34,230 nucleotides of DNA from positions 1-34,230 of the forward strand of contig PGTJ01000001.1 of assembly GCA_002794515.1 (NCBI GenBank), given 5' to 3'. Position numbers and translations under genes: made by a program. A model generated the notes under the pieces. It was given only the letters and a program-made list of their open reading frames with translations. It was not told the DNA's origin and searched no databases. This stretch comes from Phototrophicales bacterium (GTDB lineage Bacteria > Chloroflexota > Anaerolineae > Aggregatilineales > Phototrophicaceae). Below are positions 1 to 8,901 of this stretch, in pieces (position 1 is the first letter of the stretch; each line of letters opens with the position of its first letter).

Positions 1-6
1 GATTTA

Positions 7-15
7 TGTTACACT
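7..15 (+). promoter_or_regulatory. Possible extended -10 element ahead of the LysM gene
   Basis: TG-T-TACACT lies about 50 bases ahead of the first gene. No good -35 box can be judged because the window starts here. The same TGnTAnnnT pattern recurs upstream of several other genes in this window, which is the main support. Confidence 0.35.
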
Positions 16-63
16 GATATCAGATACTGTTCATCTTCTTTTTTTCAGAAAGGCATAGGCAAT

Positions 64-1500
64 ATGCGTAGATTAACCCCTGCTCTTCTGCTCCTGCTGG
101 TGATGTTCGCCTTCACCAGCCTGAGTGTGAGCCTTGCACAAGACCAGACCCAAAATACCGGACAAACCATTCATGTCGTGCAACCGGGCGAAAATTTATA
201 TCGCATCTCGTTACGATATGGGGTTTCGATAGCCGCCATCCAACAAGCCAATAATATCTCGAATCGCAACCTGATTTTTGTCGGGCAACGACTCATCATC
301 CCCACAGGTGGCACAACCCCACCACCGACCAATCCGCCACCGACCAATCCGCCACCAACAACCACCACCTACACCGTCAAACGGGGTGATACGCTCGGTG
401 GCATCGCCCGTCAATTCGGCACAACCGTACAGGCACTTGCCTCTGCCAATAATATCGCCAATCCCAACCTGATTTACCCTGGTCAAGTATTGCAAATCAC
501 AGGTGGCACATCCACACCTCCGCCCACAACCCCTCCGACCAATCCACCACCGAGCAATCCACCTGTGGCAGGTGGCTTTGAACTCGGCGGGCATGTCGAT
601 GGCTTCCGTTATCCCGACCAAATGCGCGGTGCGGGCATGACATGGGTCAAGAAACAACTCTTCTGGTCGCAAGGGCAACCGGCTAGCATCGCCCAACCGA
701 TGATTGACCAAGCACGAAGCATGGGCTTCAAAATTTTGTTAGGCATCACGGGCGACCCTGGTCAATTAGGGGCGAATCGTTCACAATACATCCAAGATTT
801 TGCGGTATTCCTCGCGGGTGTGGCGGCGCTCAATCCCGATGGGATCGAAGTGTGGAATGAACCGAATATCGACCGCCAGTGGCCCGCGGGGCAGATTAGT
901 GGCGCGGCATATACTGAAATGCTCCGCGCAGGATATACCGCCATTAAAAATGCCAACCGCAATGTGTTGGTGATCAGCGCCGCCCCTGCCCCAACGGGTG
1001 CAGAAGGGGCATTCCCTGGTCGTGTGGTGAATGATGACCGCTTCATCCGCGATATGGCGAATAGTGGCGCGGCAAACTTCATGGATTGCGTGGGCATCCA
1101 TTATAACGAAGGCATTTTGCCCCCCACCGCCACATCGGGCGACCCGCGTGGCAACAGCAGTCATTATTCGCGCTACTATCCAACGATGGTCAGCGTGTAC
1201 TCGACAACCTTCCCCGGTAAAGCCTTGTGCTTCACCGAATTGGGGTATCTCTCGCCAGAAGGCTTCGGTCCATTACCCGCCGCCTTCTCATGGGCGGCGA
1301 ATACCACCGTCACCCAACAAGCTGAATGGCTGGCGGGCGCAGTCCGTCAGGCACGGAGCAGTGGGCGTGTGCGCCTGTTGATTGTGTGGAATGTGGATTT
1401 CACCCGTTATGATGACGATCCCATGGCGGGTTATGCGATTATTCGCCCCAATAACACCTGCCCCGCCTGTAACACATTGCGCTCGGCAATGGGGTTATAG
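64..1500 (+). CDS. Exported LysM-LysM-glycoside-hydrolase-like protein
   Basis: The 478-residue product starts with a signal peptide (hydrophobic core about residues 8-23). Two LysM modules follow, about 36-80 and 102-146, each ending in the typical GQ-L-IP/IT pattern, separated by Pro/Thr linkers. LysM binds N-acetylglucosamine polymers such as peptidoglycan, so the protein is probably held on the wall. Residues about 172-478 look like a clan GH-A TIM barrel: WNEPN carries a candidate acid/base Glu266, and FTELGY a candidate nucleophile Glu392. The substrate is unknown; wall glycan or an extracellular polysaccharide are both possible. The start is supported by AGAAAGG about ten bases upstream. 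The exact glycosidase family is not recognised. The gene is probably monocistronic, as a strong terminator follows. Confidence 0.85.
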   Translation: MRRLTPALLLLLVMFAFTSLSVSLAQDQTQNTGQTIHVVQPGENLYRISLRYGVSIAAIQQANNISNRNLIFVGQRLIIPTGGTTPPPTNPPPTNPPPTTTTYTVKRGDTLGGIARQFGTTVQALASANNIANPNLIYPGQVLQITGGTSTPPPTTPPTNPPPSNPPVAGGFELGGHVDGFRYPDQMRGAGMTWVKKQLFWSQGQPASIAQPMIDQARSMGFKILLGITGDPGQLGANRSQYIQDFAVFLAGVAALNPDGIEVWNEPNIDRQWPAGQISGAAYTEMLRAGYTAIKNANRNVLVISAAPAPTGAEGAFPGRVVNDDRFIRDMANSGAANFMDCVGIHYNEGILPPTATSGDPRGNSSHYSRYYPTMVSVYSTTFPGKALCFTELGYLSPEGFGPLPAAFSWAANTTVTQQAEWLAGAVRQARSSGRVRLLIVWNVDFTRYDDDPMAGYAIIRPNNTCPACNTLRSAMGL

Positions 1501-1523
1501 ACCAAACATGATGCTCATTGGAA

Positions 1524-1550
1524 AGCACGGGTATATACCTGTGCTTTTTT
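1524..1550 (+). terminator. Rho-independent terminator after the LysM gene
   Basis: AGCACGGGTAT and ATACCTGTGCT form a stem with one G-U pair (1524-1545), followed at once by a run of T. It separates the LysM gene from the histidine kinase. Confidence 0.85.
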
Positions 1551-1609
1551 ATTTGTGACAATGTACGTTATGATATGGTTATCGTCTCCAACGACAGAGG
1601 GAGCAAACA

Positions 1610-3139
1610 ATGGCAAACTTGTTGGTCTTGATTATTCAACTATGGTTGTTCACGGGTGCAATGTTGCTGTTGCATTGGTTTTCACCACGAATTGGGCTTG
1701 CACCATTCATGTTTTATATCTCTGCCATCATTGCTATCCTCAATTTTGCCGAATTGCTCGCCCTATTCATTGAGCCATTTCCGGGCATCGTCATTCGCAC
1801 AGGGGCGCATGTTTTTGTGCCGATATTACTGGTATCGATTTTGGTGTTGTATATCGCTAACGGCACAGCCCCCGCCCAACTGGTGTTGTATGCCCTCACA
1901 GGGGTCAACATCCTTGTGATTACCGTGTTGATATTTTTATTAATTTACATCGGGCTTTCAGATACACCCATGCCTATCACAGGCTTGCTCATGCAAACAG
2001 ACCTGATTAACCTGCAATTTTTGCGTGGTGCAATCGCATCAACAGTGACATTTTTTATCAATTTGTTTTTGATGACCATTTTGTATCAGGGGATCCGAAA
2101 TGTATTCCCCCATTTTCCGATGTGGATAACCATCGGTTTTGCCTTGATTATCGCCTTATGGACAGACTCGGTCTTATTCAATTTGCTCGCCAATTTGGGG
2201 ACACCTCATTTTCAATTGTGGCTACCGGGTGATGTATTGGCAAAGACCATGTCGGGGTTATTGATTGCGCCAATGGTCACATATTATCTGGTGAAGATAG
2301 CCCCCAAATTGAGCGACTATCGTGGCAAAGACAAACGTCCGACATTCGATATGTTATTCGGCATGTTCGGCGGCATCAAAAATACCCTCAAATTGCTTCA
2401 GCAACAAATGAAAGAGCAACAAATCGCCCTGACATCGGCGCAGGAACGAGTCGCTCTGCTCCAAGACATGGTGCGCGATGCCTCGCACGACCTCAAGACA
2501 CCCATTTCATCGCTCATCCTCAAAATACAATTGTTAGAGCGTGTGCAAGACGACACAACACGCAAACGATATATGAACGAACTCAGAGAACAAGCCCAAC
2601 AACTATCGGCGATGGTTGATGATTTATTCACCCTATCTCGGCTCGATAGCAACCGTATCGGCGAAAAACAAATTATCAACCTGACCGAAATGGGCAATGC
2701 GGTGTATCAGATGTTTCATCCAATTGCCGAACAAAATCATCTGCAACTGGTCTATCATCATCCCAATACTCCGATTTGGTATGAAGGATTAGCCGATGAA
2801 TTGGAACGCATCTTCTTGAATTTATTGGGCAACGCCATTCGTTATACCCGTAAAGGCACGGTGATATTATCATTAGACGAAACAGCAGATGATGTGATTA
2901 TCATGGTGAAAGATACCGGTATCGGCATTCATCTGGATGACCTGCCCCATATTTTTCATCGTTTTTTTCGGGCAAAGACCGCCAATCAAAGTGGCATTCG
3001 TGGCACTGGTTTGGGCTTGCCGATTGTCAAGACCATTGTCGATTTACATCATGGCAACATCCATGTCGATAGCCAAGTGAATGAAGGGACAACCTTCACC
3101 ATTCGTTTACCCAAAAAATCATCAGGAGCAGATTCATGA
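1610..3139 (+). CDS. Membrane sensor histidine kinase with a 7-TM N-terminal region
   Basis: The 509-residue product starts with about seven hydrophobic segments (residues 3-235) with very short loops. A coiled coil follows (about 258-285), then a HisKA domain with phospho-acceptor His293 in SHDLKTP, and a HATPase domain with an N box (LLGNAIRYT), G1 (DTGIGI) and G2 (GTGLGLP). The kinase should autophosphorylate on His293 and pass phosphate to a response regulator, but none is adjacent. The membrane part loosely resembles VUT/YhhQ-type transporters, so the signal may be a membrane or small-molecule cue; this is a weak impression. The start is supported by AGAGGGAG at 1596-1603. The 3' end overlaps the Nudix gene by four bases (ATGA), indicating translational coupling. 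Confidence 0.9.
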   Translation: MANLLVLIIQLWLFTGAMLLLHWFSPRIGLAPFMFYISAIIAILNFAELLALFIEPFPGIVIRTGAHVFVPILLVSILVLYIANGTAPAQLVLYALTGVNILVITVLIFLLIYIGLSDTPMPITGLLMQTDLINLQFLRGAIASTVTFFINLFLMTILYQGIRNVFPHFPMWITIGFALIIALWTDSVLFNLLANLGTPHFQLWLPGDVLAKTMSGLLIAPMVTYYLVKIAPKLSDYRGKDKRPTFDMLFGMFGGIKNTLKLLQQQMKEQQIALTSAQERVALLQDMVRDASHDLKTPISSLILKIQLLERVQDDTTRKRYMNELREQAQQLSAMVDDLFTLSRLDSNRIGEKQIINLTEMGNAVYQMFHPIAEQNHLQLVYHHPNTPIWYEGLADELERIFLNLLGNAIRYTRKGTVILSLDETADDVIIMVKDTGIGIHLDDLPHIFHRFFRAKTANQSGIRGTGLGLPIVKTIVDLHHGNIHVDSQVNEGTTFTIRLPKKSSGADS

Positions 3140-3627
3140 GCATTGGTAAATTTTTAGGTGGTGTAGGTGTGCTGATTTATAACCCTGCCGATAACACCTA
3201 TCTGATGCTCCAACGCGCCCGCACCAAAGATGTCGGTGCAGGCAATTGGGAGTGTATCACGGGACGTGTGGATCAGGGTGAAGGGTTTGAAACAGCCGCC
3301 CTGCGCGAAGTGCAAGAAGAAATTGGCGTGCCGATCATCCTCGACATGCTCATCGGCACGACCCATTTTTATCGGGGTGAGCCAATACCCGACAACGAAC
3401 TCATCGGCGTATTTTATGGCGCACACCTACCACATGCCGATATGCCCATTCGTATCAGCGCAGAACATTCGCAATATCGGTGGATGACCCCACACGAAAT
3501 CGCCGATCTATTGACCGACCAAGCCCATCGGTGGATTGTGCATCTGGTGAATCGGGATCAAATGATGCGTCAGATGCTCCCACAGGCGCTCATCGCTATT
3601 TATCATCATGAAGGATTTGAAATTTAA
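3136..3627 (+). CDS. Nudix hydrolase
   Basis: This 163-residue protein has a complete Nudix box at residues 43-65 (G-x5-E-x7-REVQEEIGV), whose glutamates bind the Mg2+ used to cleave a nucleoside diphosphate linked to another group. The start of the protein (GVGVLIYN, LMLQRA) and the GNWECITGRVD segment resemble Nudix enzymes acting on nucleotides or dihydroneopterin triphosphate, but the substrate cannot be read from the sequence. There is no signal peptide, so it is cytosolic. The start codon lies within the stop of the kinase gene, so the two are co-translated. Pairing a sensor kinase with a Nudix enzyme suggests a shared physiological cue, but this is inference. No terminator is seen after it. 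Confidence 0.9.
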   Translation: MSIGKFLGGVGVLIYNPADNTYLMLQRARTKDVGAGNWECITGRVDQGEGFETAALREVQEEIGVPIILDMLIGTTHFYRGEPIPDNELIGVFYGAHLPHADMPIRISAEHSQYRWMTPHEIADLLTDQAHRWIVHLVNRDQMMRQMLPQALIAIYHHEGFEI

Positions 3628-3720
3628 CCCGCCGTTGTGTGAGCGTAGCCCAATCATCATCTAACCGTGCGACCCCGATTATCTGATATGGCGTAGAATG
3701 AGTTTATATCGCACGATTTT

Positions 3721-3740
3721 ATATGGATGTGAATCCATGT
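3721..3740 (+). promoter_or_regulatory. Leader hairpin just ahead of the PBP ribosome binding site
   Basis: ATATGGAT and ATCCATGT pair around a 4-base loop (one T-G pair). The hairpin ends three bases before the strong ribosome binding site TAAGGGGAAGG (3743-3753) of the penicillin-binding protein gene. It could tune translation or mRNA stability. Confidence 0.35.
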
Positions 3741-3759
3741 CGTAAGGGGAAGGCGCACA

Positions 3760-6288
3760 ATGAGAGTTTGGCGTTGGTTCAAAAAACGGTCACGATTACA
3801 AAAAGTCCTGCTGATTTTAGGGACATTATTCACGGCATTCGGCATATTCATCTATTTTTATGTGTTCGCCGATTTACCCTCAATTTATAACCTAGAACGC
3901 GGATTTCAATTGCCCGCCACGCGCATTTATGATCGCAATGGCAAATTATTGTACGACATTCGCCCGCCCGGTGAATATAACGGCTTGAATAAGACGATCG
4001 AACTCGACCAGATGCCCACCCATTGTCAACATGCGGTCATTGCCACTGAAGATGCCAATTATTATTATCATGCGGGGGTGGATATTATCGGCATGGTGCG
4101 GGCGCTGTGGATTAATCTGCGCGGTGGCGAAGTGTTGGCTGGTGGTAGCACCATCACCCAACAAACTGCCCGTTTATTGCTACTCGACCCATCAAACCGC
4201 ATGGAACGCTCGATTCAGCGCAAGCTGAAAGAGATGGCATTGGCATTGCAATTGCAAATGGCATATAGCAAAGAGCAAATTTTAGAGATTTATCTGAATC
4301 AGGTCTATTTTGGCAACCTCGCATATGGCTTAGAAGGGGCATCACGCACCTACTTTGCGAAATCTGCCGATGCGTTATCGTTGGCGGAATGTTCCCTATT
4401 GGCGGGTTTGCTCCAAAATCCCAGTTATTACGATCCAATCACCCGCCTCGAACATGCCAAAGAACGCCAGAAGGTGGTATTGGGCTTGATGGTACAAAAC
4501 GGATATATCACCCAAGCACAAGCCGATTCTGCCTTGCGTGATGAATTGCAATTCGCCGCCACGCGCTTCCCCATCCAAGCACCCCATGCCGTCATGGCGG
4601 TATGGGCGATTCTAGAGCGACAATATCCCGAAGCATTGTATACCCGCGGGCTAGAGGTCATCACCACCATCGATTTAGATTGGCAAAACACCGCCCAAAG
4701 CATCATGCGTCGCCAACTGAATGCCCTCAATCATCCCGCATCGATCAATGACACACCAGCGAATGCCAATAACAGCGCGTTGGTGGCGATGGATCCGTAT
4801 ACCGGGCAAATTCGTGTGTTATTGGGCAGTCCCGATTATTTCGATGAGACCATCGATGGCGCATTGAATGCGGCATATGCCTATCGGCAACCGGGTAGCG
4901 CCCTCAAACCATTCACCTATGCCGCGGCGATGAACCCCAATTTAGAGCATCCCATGACCCCCGCGACCATGTTGTTGGATGTGAAAACCCCATTCGTCAC
5001 GCGCAAACTGGAAAGTTATGTACCTGCCAATTATGGGTTGGTCGAACACGGTCCTGTATCATTGCGCGAGGCGTTGGCATCGTCTTATAACATCCCCGCC
5101 GTACAAGCCCTAGAGTATGTGGGCATCAGCGAGATGGTCAAGCTATCTGCCAATGCGGGCATGACCAACCTGATTTATAACACCCGTGTGGATTTATCGA
5201 TTACGCTGGGTGGTGGCGAGGTGCGCCTAATCGACATGGTACAAGCCTATAGCATCTTCCCCAATGGGGGATATAAAATCACCCCAAGCCTCATCACCAG
5301 CATCGTCACCGCCGATGGCGAGACGCTCTACACATGGGAAGCCCCACCACTGGAAAATCGTGTGTTGGATGAACGGGTGGCATTCCTCATTACCGATATT
5401 CTCAGCGATAATTATGCTCGTATGGGTGGTTTTGGATTGAACAGCGCCCTCAGAATCGACCGTCCCAGCGCCGCCAAAACAGGCACAACCACCGACATGC
5501 GCGACAATTGGGTTGTCGGATATACGCCCAATCTGGTTGTTGGGGTATGGGTTGGCAATGCCGATAACAGCCCAATGATTGACTCCACGGGGGTCACAGG
5601 GGCGGGACCGATTTGGAATCAGTTTATGCGAGCGGTGTTATTGGGGCAACCCAAACTCGAATTTGATGTGCCAGAGGGCTTAGTGCGGGCAGAAGTGTGT
5701 CATATCAGTGGCTTGTTGCCCACATCGGCTTGCCCACAACGGCGTATGGAATGGTTCATCGAAGGCACAGTCCCCACGGAATACGACAACCTGTATCAGA
5801 CATTCATCTTAGATAACCGCACAGGGGAATTAGCCGATGCCAGCACCCCGCCCGAAAATCGGGTGGAGCGGGTATTCTTGATATTACCCCAAGAAGCGCA
5901 AGCATGGGGCTTACGCACTGGTGTGCGTCAAGTGCCAACAGGCGCAGTATATACCTTGCCCAATGAGATACAAGGCACGCGACTGCTCTCACCAGACCCC
6001 TATTCGATATTCCAAATTTCGCCCAGTGTGCCAATCGAAACCCAACGGGTACGCTTCCGTGCCGCCACGCCACTCGATACACAACATGTCACCTTCATAT
6101 TGAATGGCGAGACCATCAGCACCGATACCAACGCCCCGTTTGATTATTGGTGGCAATTGGCGCTCGGCGAATATGAACTGTATGTCATCGCCACCCGTGC
6201 CGATGGCACACAAGAGACCAGCCAAACAGTAATCTTCAGCGTAAATGAATATCGAGAACCCGCCTCGTATACCGTAGAGCGCCCATGA
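3760..6288 (+). CDS. Bifunctional class A penicillin-binding protein (PBP1C-like)
   Basis: This 842-residue membrane enzyme polymerises and crosslinks peptidoglycan. One membrane anchor lies at about residues 14-36. The GT51 glycosyltransferase domain (about 60-235) shows the ATEDANYYYHAG motif with catalytic Glu97, GGSTITQQ (128-135) and the EIYLNQVYFG segment. The transpeptidase domain (about 310-620) has all three active-site motifs: S380-A-L-K383, S442-Y-N444 and K573-T-G-T. A C-terminal beta-rich part (about 690-842) resembles the extra domain of PBP1C proteins. The ribosome binding site TAAGGGGAAGG is very strong. The gene stands alone, and a sensor lipoprotein promoter follows it directly. 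No terminator separates it from the next gene, so read-through is likely. All key residues are present. Confidence 0.93.
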   Translation: MRVWRWFKKRSRLQKVLLILGTLFTAFGIFIYFYVFADLPSIYNLERGFQLPATRIYDRNGKLLYDIRPPGEYNGLNKTIELDQMPTHCQHAVIATEDANYYYHAGVDIIGMVRALWINLRGGEVLAGGSTITQQTARLLLLDPSNRMERSIQRKLKEMALALQLQMAYSKEQILEIYLNQVYFGNLAYGLEGASRTYFAKSADALSLAECSLLAGLLQNPSYYDPITRLEHAKERQKVVLGLMVQNGYITQAQADSALRDELQFAATRFPIQAPHAVMAVWAILERQYPEALYTRGLEVITTIDLDWQNTAQSIMRRQLNALNHPASINDTPANANNSALVAMDPYTGQIRVLLGSPDYFDETIDGALNAAYAYRQPGSALKPFTYAAAMNPNLEHPMTPATMLLDVKTPFVTRKLESYVPANYGLVEHGPVSLREALASSYNIPAVQALEYVGISEMVKLSANAGMTNLIYNTRVDLSITLGGGEVRLIDMVQAYSIFPNGGYKITPSLITSIVTADGETLYTWEAPPLENRVLDERVAFLITDILSDNYARMGGFGLNSALRIDRPSAAKTGTTTDMRDNWVVGYTPNLVVGVWVGNADNSPMIDSTGVTGAGPIWNQFMRAVLLGQPKLEFDVPEGLVRAEVCHISGLLPTSACPQRRMEWFIEGTVPTEYDNLYQTFILDNRTGELADASTPPENRVERVFLILPQEAQAWGLRTGVRQVPTGAVYTLPNEIQGTRLLSPDPYSIFQISPSVPIETQRVRFRAATPLDTQHVTFILNGETISTDTNAPFDYWWQLALGEYELYVIATRADGTQETSQTVIFSVNEYREPASYTVERP

Positions 6289-6304
6289 ATTAGAGAATAA
6301 ACTT

Positions 6305-6375
6305 TTGTATCTCTCCTCAAGATATGTTATAGTTCACCCATGAAAATCGCCTTCGCAGAACATTGAGGAGAGATA
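6305..6375 (+). promoter_or_regulatory. Extended -10 promoter framed by a 13-bp inverted repeat that overlaps the RBS
   Basis: TTGTAT (6305-6310), 17 bases, then TATAGT (6328-6333) with an extended TG at 6325-6326. A perfect inverted repeat frames it: TATCTCTCCTCAA at 6308-6320 overlaps the -35 and spacer, and TTGAGGAGAGATA at 6363-6375 contains the ribosome binding site GAGGAG (6365-6370) of the lipoprotein gene. Transcripts from this promoter would carry only the right arm. Read-through transcripts from the PBP gene would carry both arms and could hide the ribosome binding site. Confidence 0.65.
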
Positions 6376-6376
6376 T

Positions 6377-6946
6377 ATGATATTCATATCGCGGTTTTGC
6401 ATAGCGTTATTGGTCATCAGCGTACTCTCAGCATGTGGCAATAACACACCTGCATCGAATGATATAGCAAACTCCCCAACCCCTGTTTATACGCGCATCA
6501 CTGAAAAGACCTTAAATGCTCTACCGACATCGGTGGAGAATGCCGTTTTATCCATCCAAGTGGGTGATGGGGATCCAATCGGATTTGACATCGAAACGCT
6601 CGAAGCGCTCGGTGTGGTTGAATATCGCGTGATGGACTCACAAGCCATTGGCGAAGAAGCAACTTTTCGGGGTATTTTAGTGCGAGATTTATTAGAACTG
6701 GTCGGCATCCCTGCCGAAGCCAGCAAATTAGTCATCACCGCTTATGATGATTACCGTGTCGAGATACCCCTGTCAGATATACAACAATATCCCGTTTTAT
6801 TAGCCACCATGACCAATGGCGAGCGCATGGGGTTAGATGCTTTTGGACCGACACGGTTTGTTTATCCGTATGGATTTTATAACCTCGACCCGTCTGTTTA
6901 TGATCCGCGCTGGATATGGAGTGTGAAGACCATTGTCATCCGATAA
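6377..6946 (+). CDS. Lipoprotein with a molybdopterin-oxidoreductase-like fold, likely sensor partner
   Basis: The 189-residue protein has a lipoprotein signal peptide with lipobox L17-S-A-C20, so it is probably anchored outside the membrane. Residues about 55-187 resemble the small molybdopterin-binding oxidoreductase fold (sulfite-oxidase type): a helix like IETLEALG, then FRGILVRDLLELVGI, a segment like VITAYDDYRVEIPLSDI, and a final RWIWSVKTIVI strand. The only cysteines are C8 in the signal peptide and the lipidated C20, so the cysteine that binds molybdenum in true enzymes is missing; a catalytic role is unlikely. Its 3' end overlaps the next histidine kinase by 14 bases, which suggests it binds a ligand and informs that kinase. 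The family call rests on motif shape, so it is moderate. Confidence 0.7.
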   Translation: MIFISRFCIALLVISVLSACGNNTPASNDIANSPTPVYTRITEKTLNALPTSVENAVLSIQVGDGDPIGFDIETLEALGVVEYRVMDSQAIGEEATFRGILVRDLLELVGIPAEASKLVITAYDDYRVEIPLSDIQQYPVLLATMTNGERMGLDAFGPTRFVYPYGFYNLDPSVYDPRWIWSVKTIVIR

Positions 6947-8486
6947 ACCAACCCCAAACAACCATCTATCATCAGCCACATCACCGCTCCGTTCGGCGGT
7001 ATCACGCGGGGGGGTATTGTTCTTGGCATTGGCATTAGCAACGGCATTAATCGTGCTAGGTATGTTTGTGTTGACCAGTATTGAACAAATGCAAACCAAT
7101 ACGGTCATCACACAAGCCAACATCGATTTTAGCCAGCGCCCATTCACCATCATCCAACGGCATCTGTTGCGTTTGCAAAATCAACTCATCCGCACCGATA
7201 GCACCAGTGCAGAGATTGATGAAAAACGCGCATTTGTCAATAATAGCATCAACGGTATCGGCAATACATTCACCCAAAACACCCTTTCACCTGAACTACG
7301 TGCCGAAACCCAAGCGGCGATTACCACTTGGCGCGAGGAACTTCAACCGCGTGTCTTAGAAATCATCGCCAATGGCAATAACCCCGAAGGGCGTATGGTG
7401 CTTATTGAGGATTTAGATAGCTATGAAACCACTTGGTCCGATTTAAGCACGCGCAATGAAGTATTACGCAAAGCCCAAGCGGGTGAACTGAATCGCAATA
7501 CCGCACTGGTATTAGAGCAGTTGCAGAACCTGTTCATCGCCATTGCCTTCACAGGATTGGGTTTGATGGTTTTCATGATAGCAGTTATTGTTGTCATCAC
7601 TCGTAGCAACCGTCAGTTGATGTTAGCACAAGGGGAATTGCAACAACTCAATCGTGAACTAGAAAGCCGTGTTGAACAACGAACACACGATTTACAACAG
7701 GCATTAGCCGATGCCGAAAAAGCCCGTGCGAGCGCAGAAATTGCCAACAAGGTTAAATCGCAATTCTTAGCCAGCGTGAGTCATGAATTGCGTACCCCGC
7801 TCAATGCTATTCTCAATTTCACCCAATTTGTGGTACGCGGTATGGCGGGTGATGTGAATGAAGAACAAGTCGAATTGCTCTCACAAGTCACTACCAGTGG
7901 AGAACATCTGCTTGGTTTAATCAATGATGTACTCGACATATCCAAAATCGAGGCGGGCGCATTGGAATTATTCATCGAGGCAGATATCGATTTGGCTGGC
8001 GAACTCAAACAAATCGCCTCAATGGCTAAAATGATCTTGGGGGATAAACCTGTTGAATTTGTCACGGACATCGCATCGGATTTGCCCCCCATCACCGCCG
8101 ACCGTCAGCGCGTCTTTCAGATTATCCTCAATTTAGTGGCGAATGCTTGCAAATTCACCGATACAGGCAAGGTGACATTGAGTGCCAAACATCAGCCACA
8201 AGAGAATACGCTACTCATCAGCGTTGCCGATACTGGACCAGGAATCGCCCCAGAAGAGCAATCGCTCATCTTCCAAAATTTTCAACAAACCCGCATCGGC
8301 ATGGAAAAAGGTGGGACGGGCTTGGGATTGCCGATATCGAGTCGACTGGCAGAGGCGCATGGTGGCAAATTATGGGTGGAAAGTGCGCTCGGCGCGGGGG
8401 CAACCTTTTTTGTCCAACTACCTATCAAACCAGCTCACCTCAAACCAACTGAACGCACTATGAAACAGAAAGAGGGACAGATATGA
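6933..8486 (+). CDS. Sensor histidine kinase (TTG start)
   Basis: This 517-residue kinase starts at a TTG within the end of the lipoprotein gene; GGAGTG ten bases upstream supports it, and no in-frame ATG precedes the first membrane segment. Layout: TM1 about residues 27-48, an extracytoplasmic helical sensor region about 50-190, TM2 about 191-212, a coiled coil about 220-272, HisKA with His284 (SHELRTPLN), and HATPase with N box (LVANACKFT), DTGPGI and GTGLGLP. The sensor region is mostly helical, as in four-helix-bundle sensors. Phosphate probably goes to one or both of the receiver proteins that follow. The gene ends in a four-base overlap with the first receiver gene, so kinase and receiver are co-translated. 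Confidence 0.9.
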   Translation: MSSDKPTPNNHLSSATSPLRSAVSRGGVLFLALALATALIVLGMFVLTSIEQMQTNTVITQANIDFSQRPFTIIQRHLLRLQNQLIRTDSTSAEIDEKRAFVNNSINGIGNTFTQNTLSPELRAETQAAITTWREELQPRVLEIIANGNNPEGRMVLIEDLDSYETTWSDLSTRNEVLRKAQAGELNRNTALVLEQLQNLFIAIAFTGLGLMVFMIAVIVVITRSNRQLMLAQGELQQLNRELESRVEQRTHDLQQALADAEKARASAEIANKVKSQFLASVSHELRTPLNAILNFTQFVVRGMAGDVNEEQVELLSQVTTSGEHLLGLINDVLDISKIEAGALELFIEADIDLAGELKQIASMAKMILGDKPVEFVTDIASDLPPITADRQRVFQIILNLVANACKFTDTGKVTLSAKHQPQENTLLISVADTGPGIAPEEQSLIFQNFQQTRIGMEKGGTGLGLPISSRLAEAHGGKLWVESALGAGATFFVQLPIKPAHLKPTERTMKQKEGQI

Positions 8487-8884
8487 GCCAGTCTGTGTTA
8501 TATATCGAAGATGACCCGATGAGCCGACGGGTGTTAGAATTTTTGCTCAAAAAAGATTTAGGGTATGAACATGTCACCATCTTCAAAGATAGTCATAATT
8601 TGATGGAGCGGGTGTTAGAGATTAACCCAACACCCACACTGATTTTTTTGGATATTCATGTCAGACCGGTTGATGGATTTGGCATGTTGAAAGAATTGCG
8701 TCAGCATCCACACTTTAAGGATGCCACCATCATCGCCCTGACGGCGAGTGTGATGAATGATGAAATTGTCTTATTGCGCCAAGCTGGATTTAATGGATTG
8801 ATAGCCAAACCGATTAACCAACGAATTTTTGCACATAGCTTAGATAAGATATTGCGCGGTGAACCCGAATGGCGCGTGTTTTAG
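8483..8884 (+). CDS. Receiver-only response regulator with canonical active site
   Basis: The 133-residue protein consists of one receiver domain with no output domain. The acidic pair E9/D10/D11, phospho-acceptor Asp57 (LIFLDIH), the Thr of ALTAS and the Lys of the AKP motif are all in place, so it should accept phosphate normally. It must work through protein contacts, either as a phosphate relay or as a CheY/Spo0F-type messenger. The start overlaps the kinase stop by four bases (ATGA). A second receiver gene follows after 17 bases. Confidence 0.9.
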   Translation: MSQSVLYIEDDPMSRRVLEFLLKKDLGYEHVTIFKDSHNLMERVLEINPTPTLIFLDIHVRPVDGFGMLKELRQHPHFKDATIIALTASVMNDEIVLLRQAGFNGLIAKPINQRIFAHSLDKILRGEPEWRVF

Positions 8885-8901
8885 GGGGATAAATAAAACC
8901 A

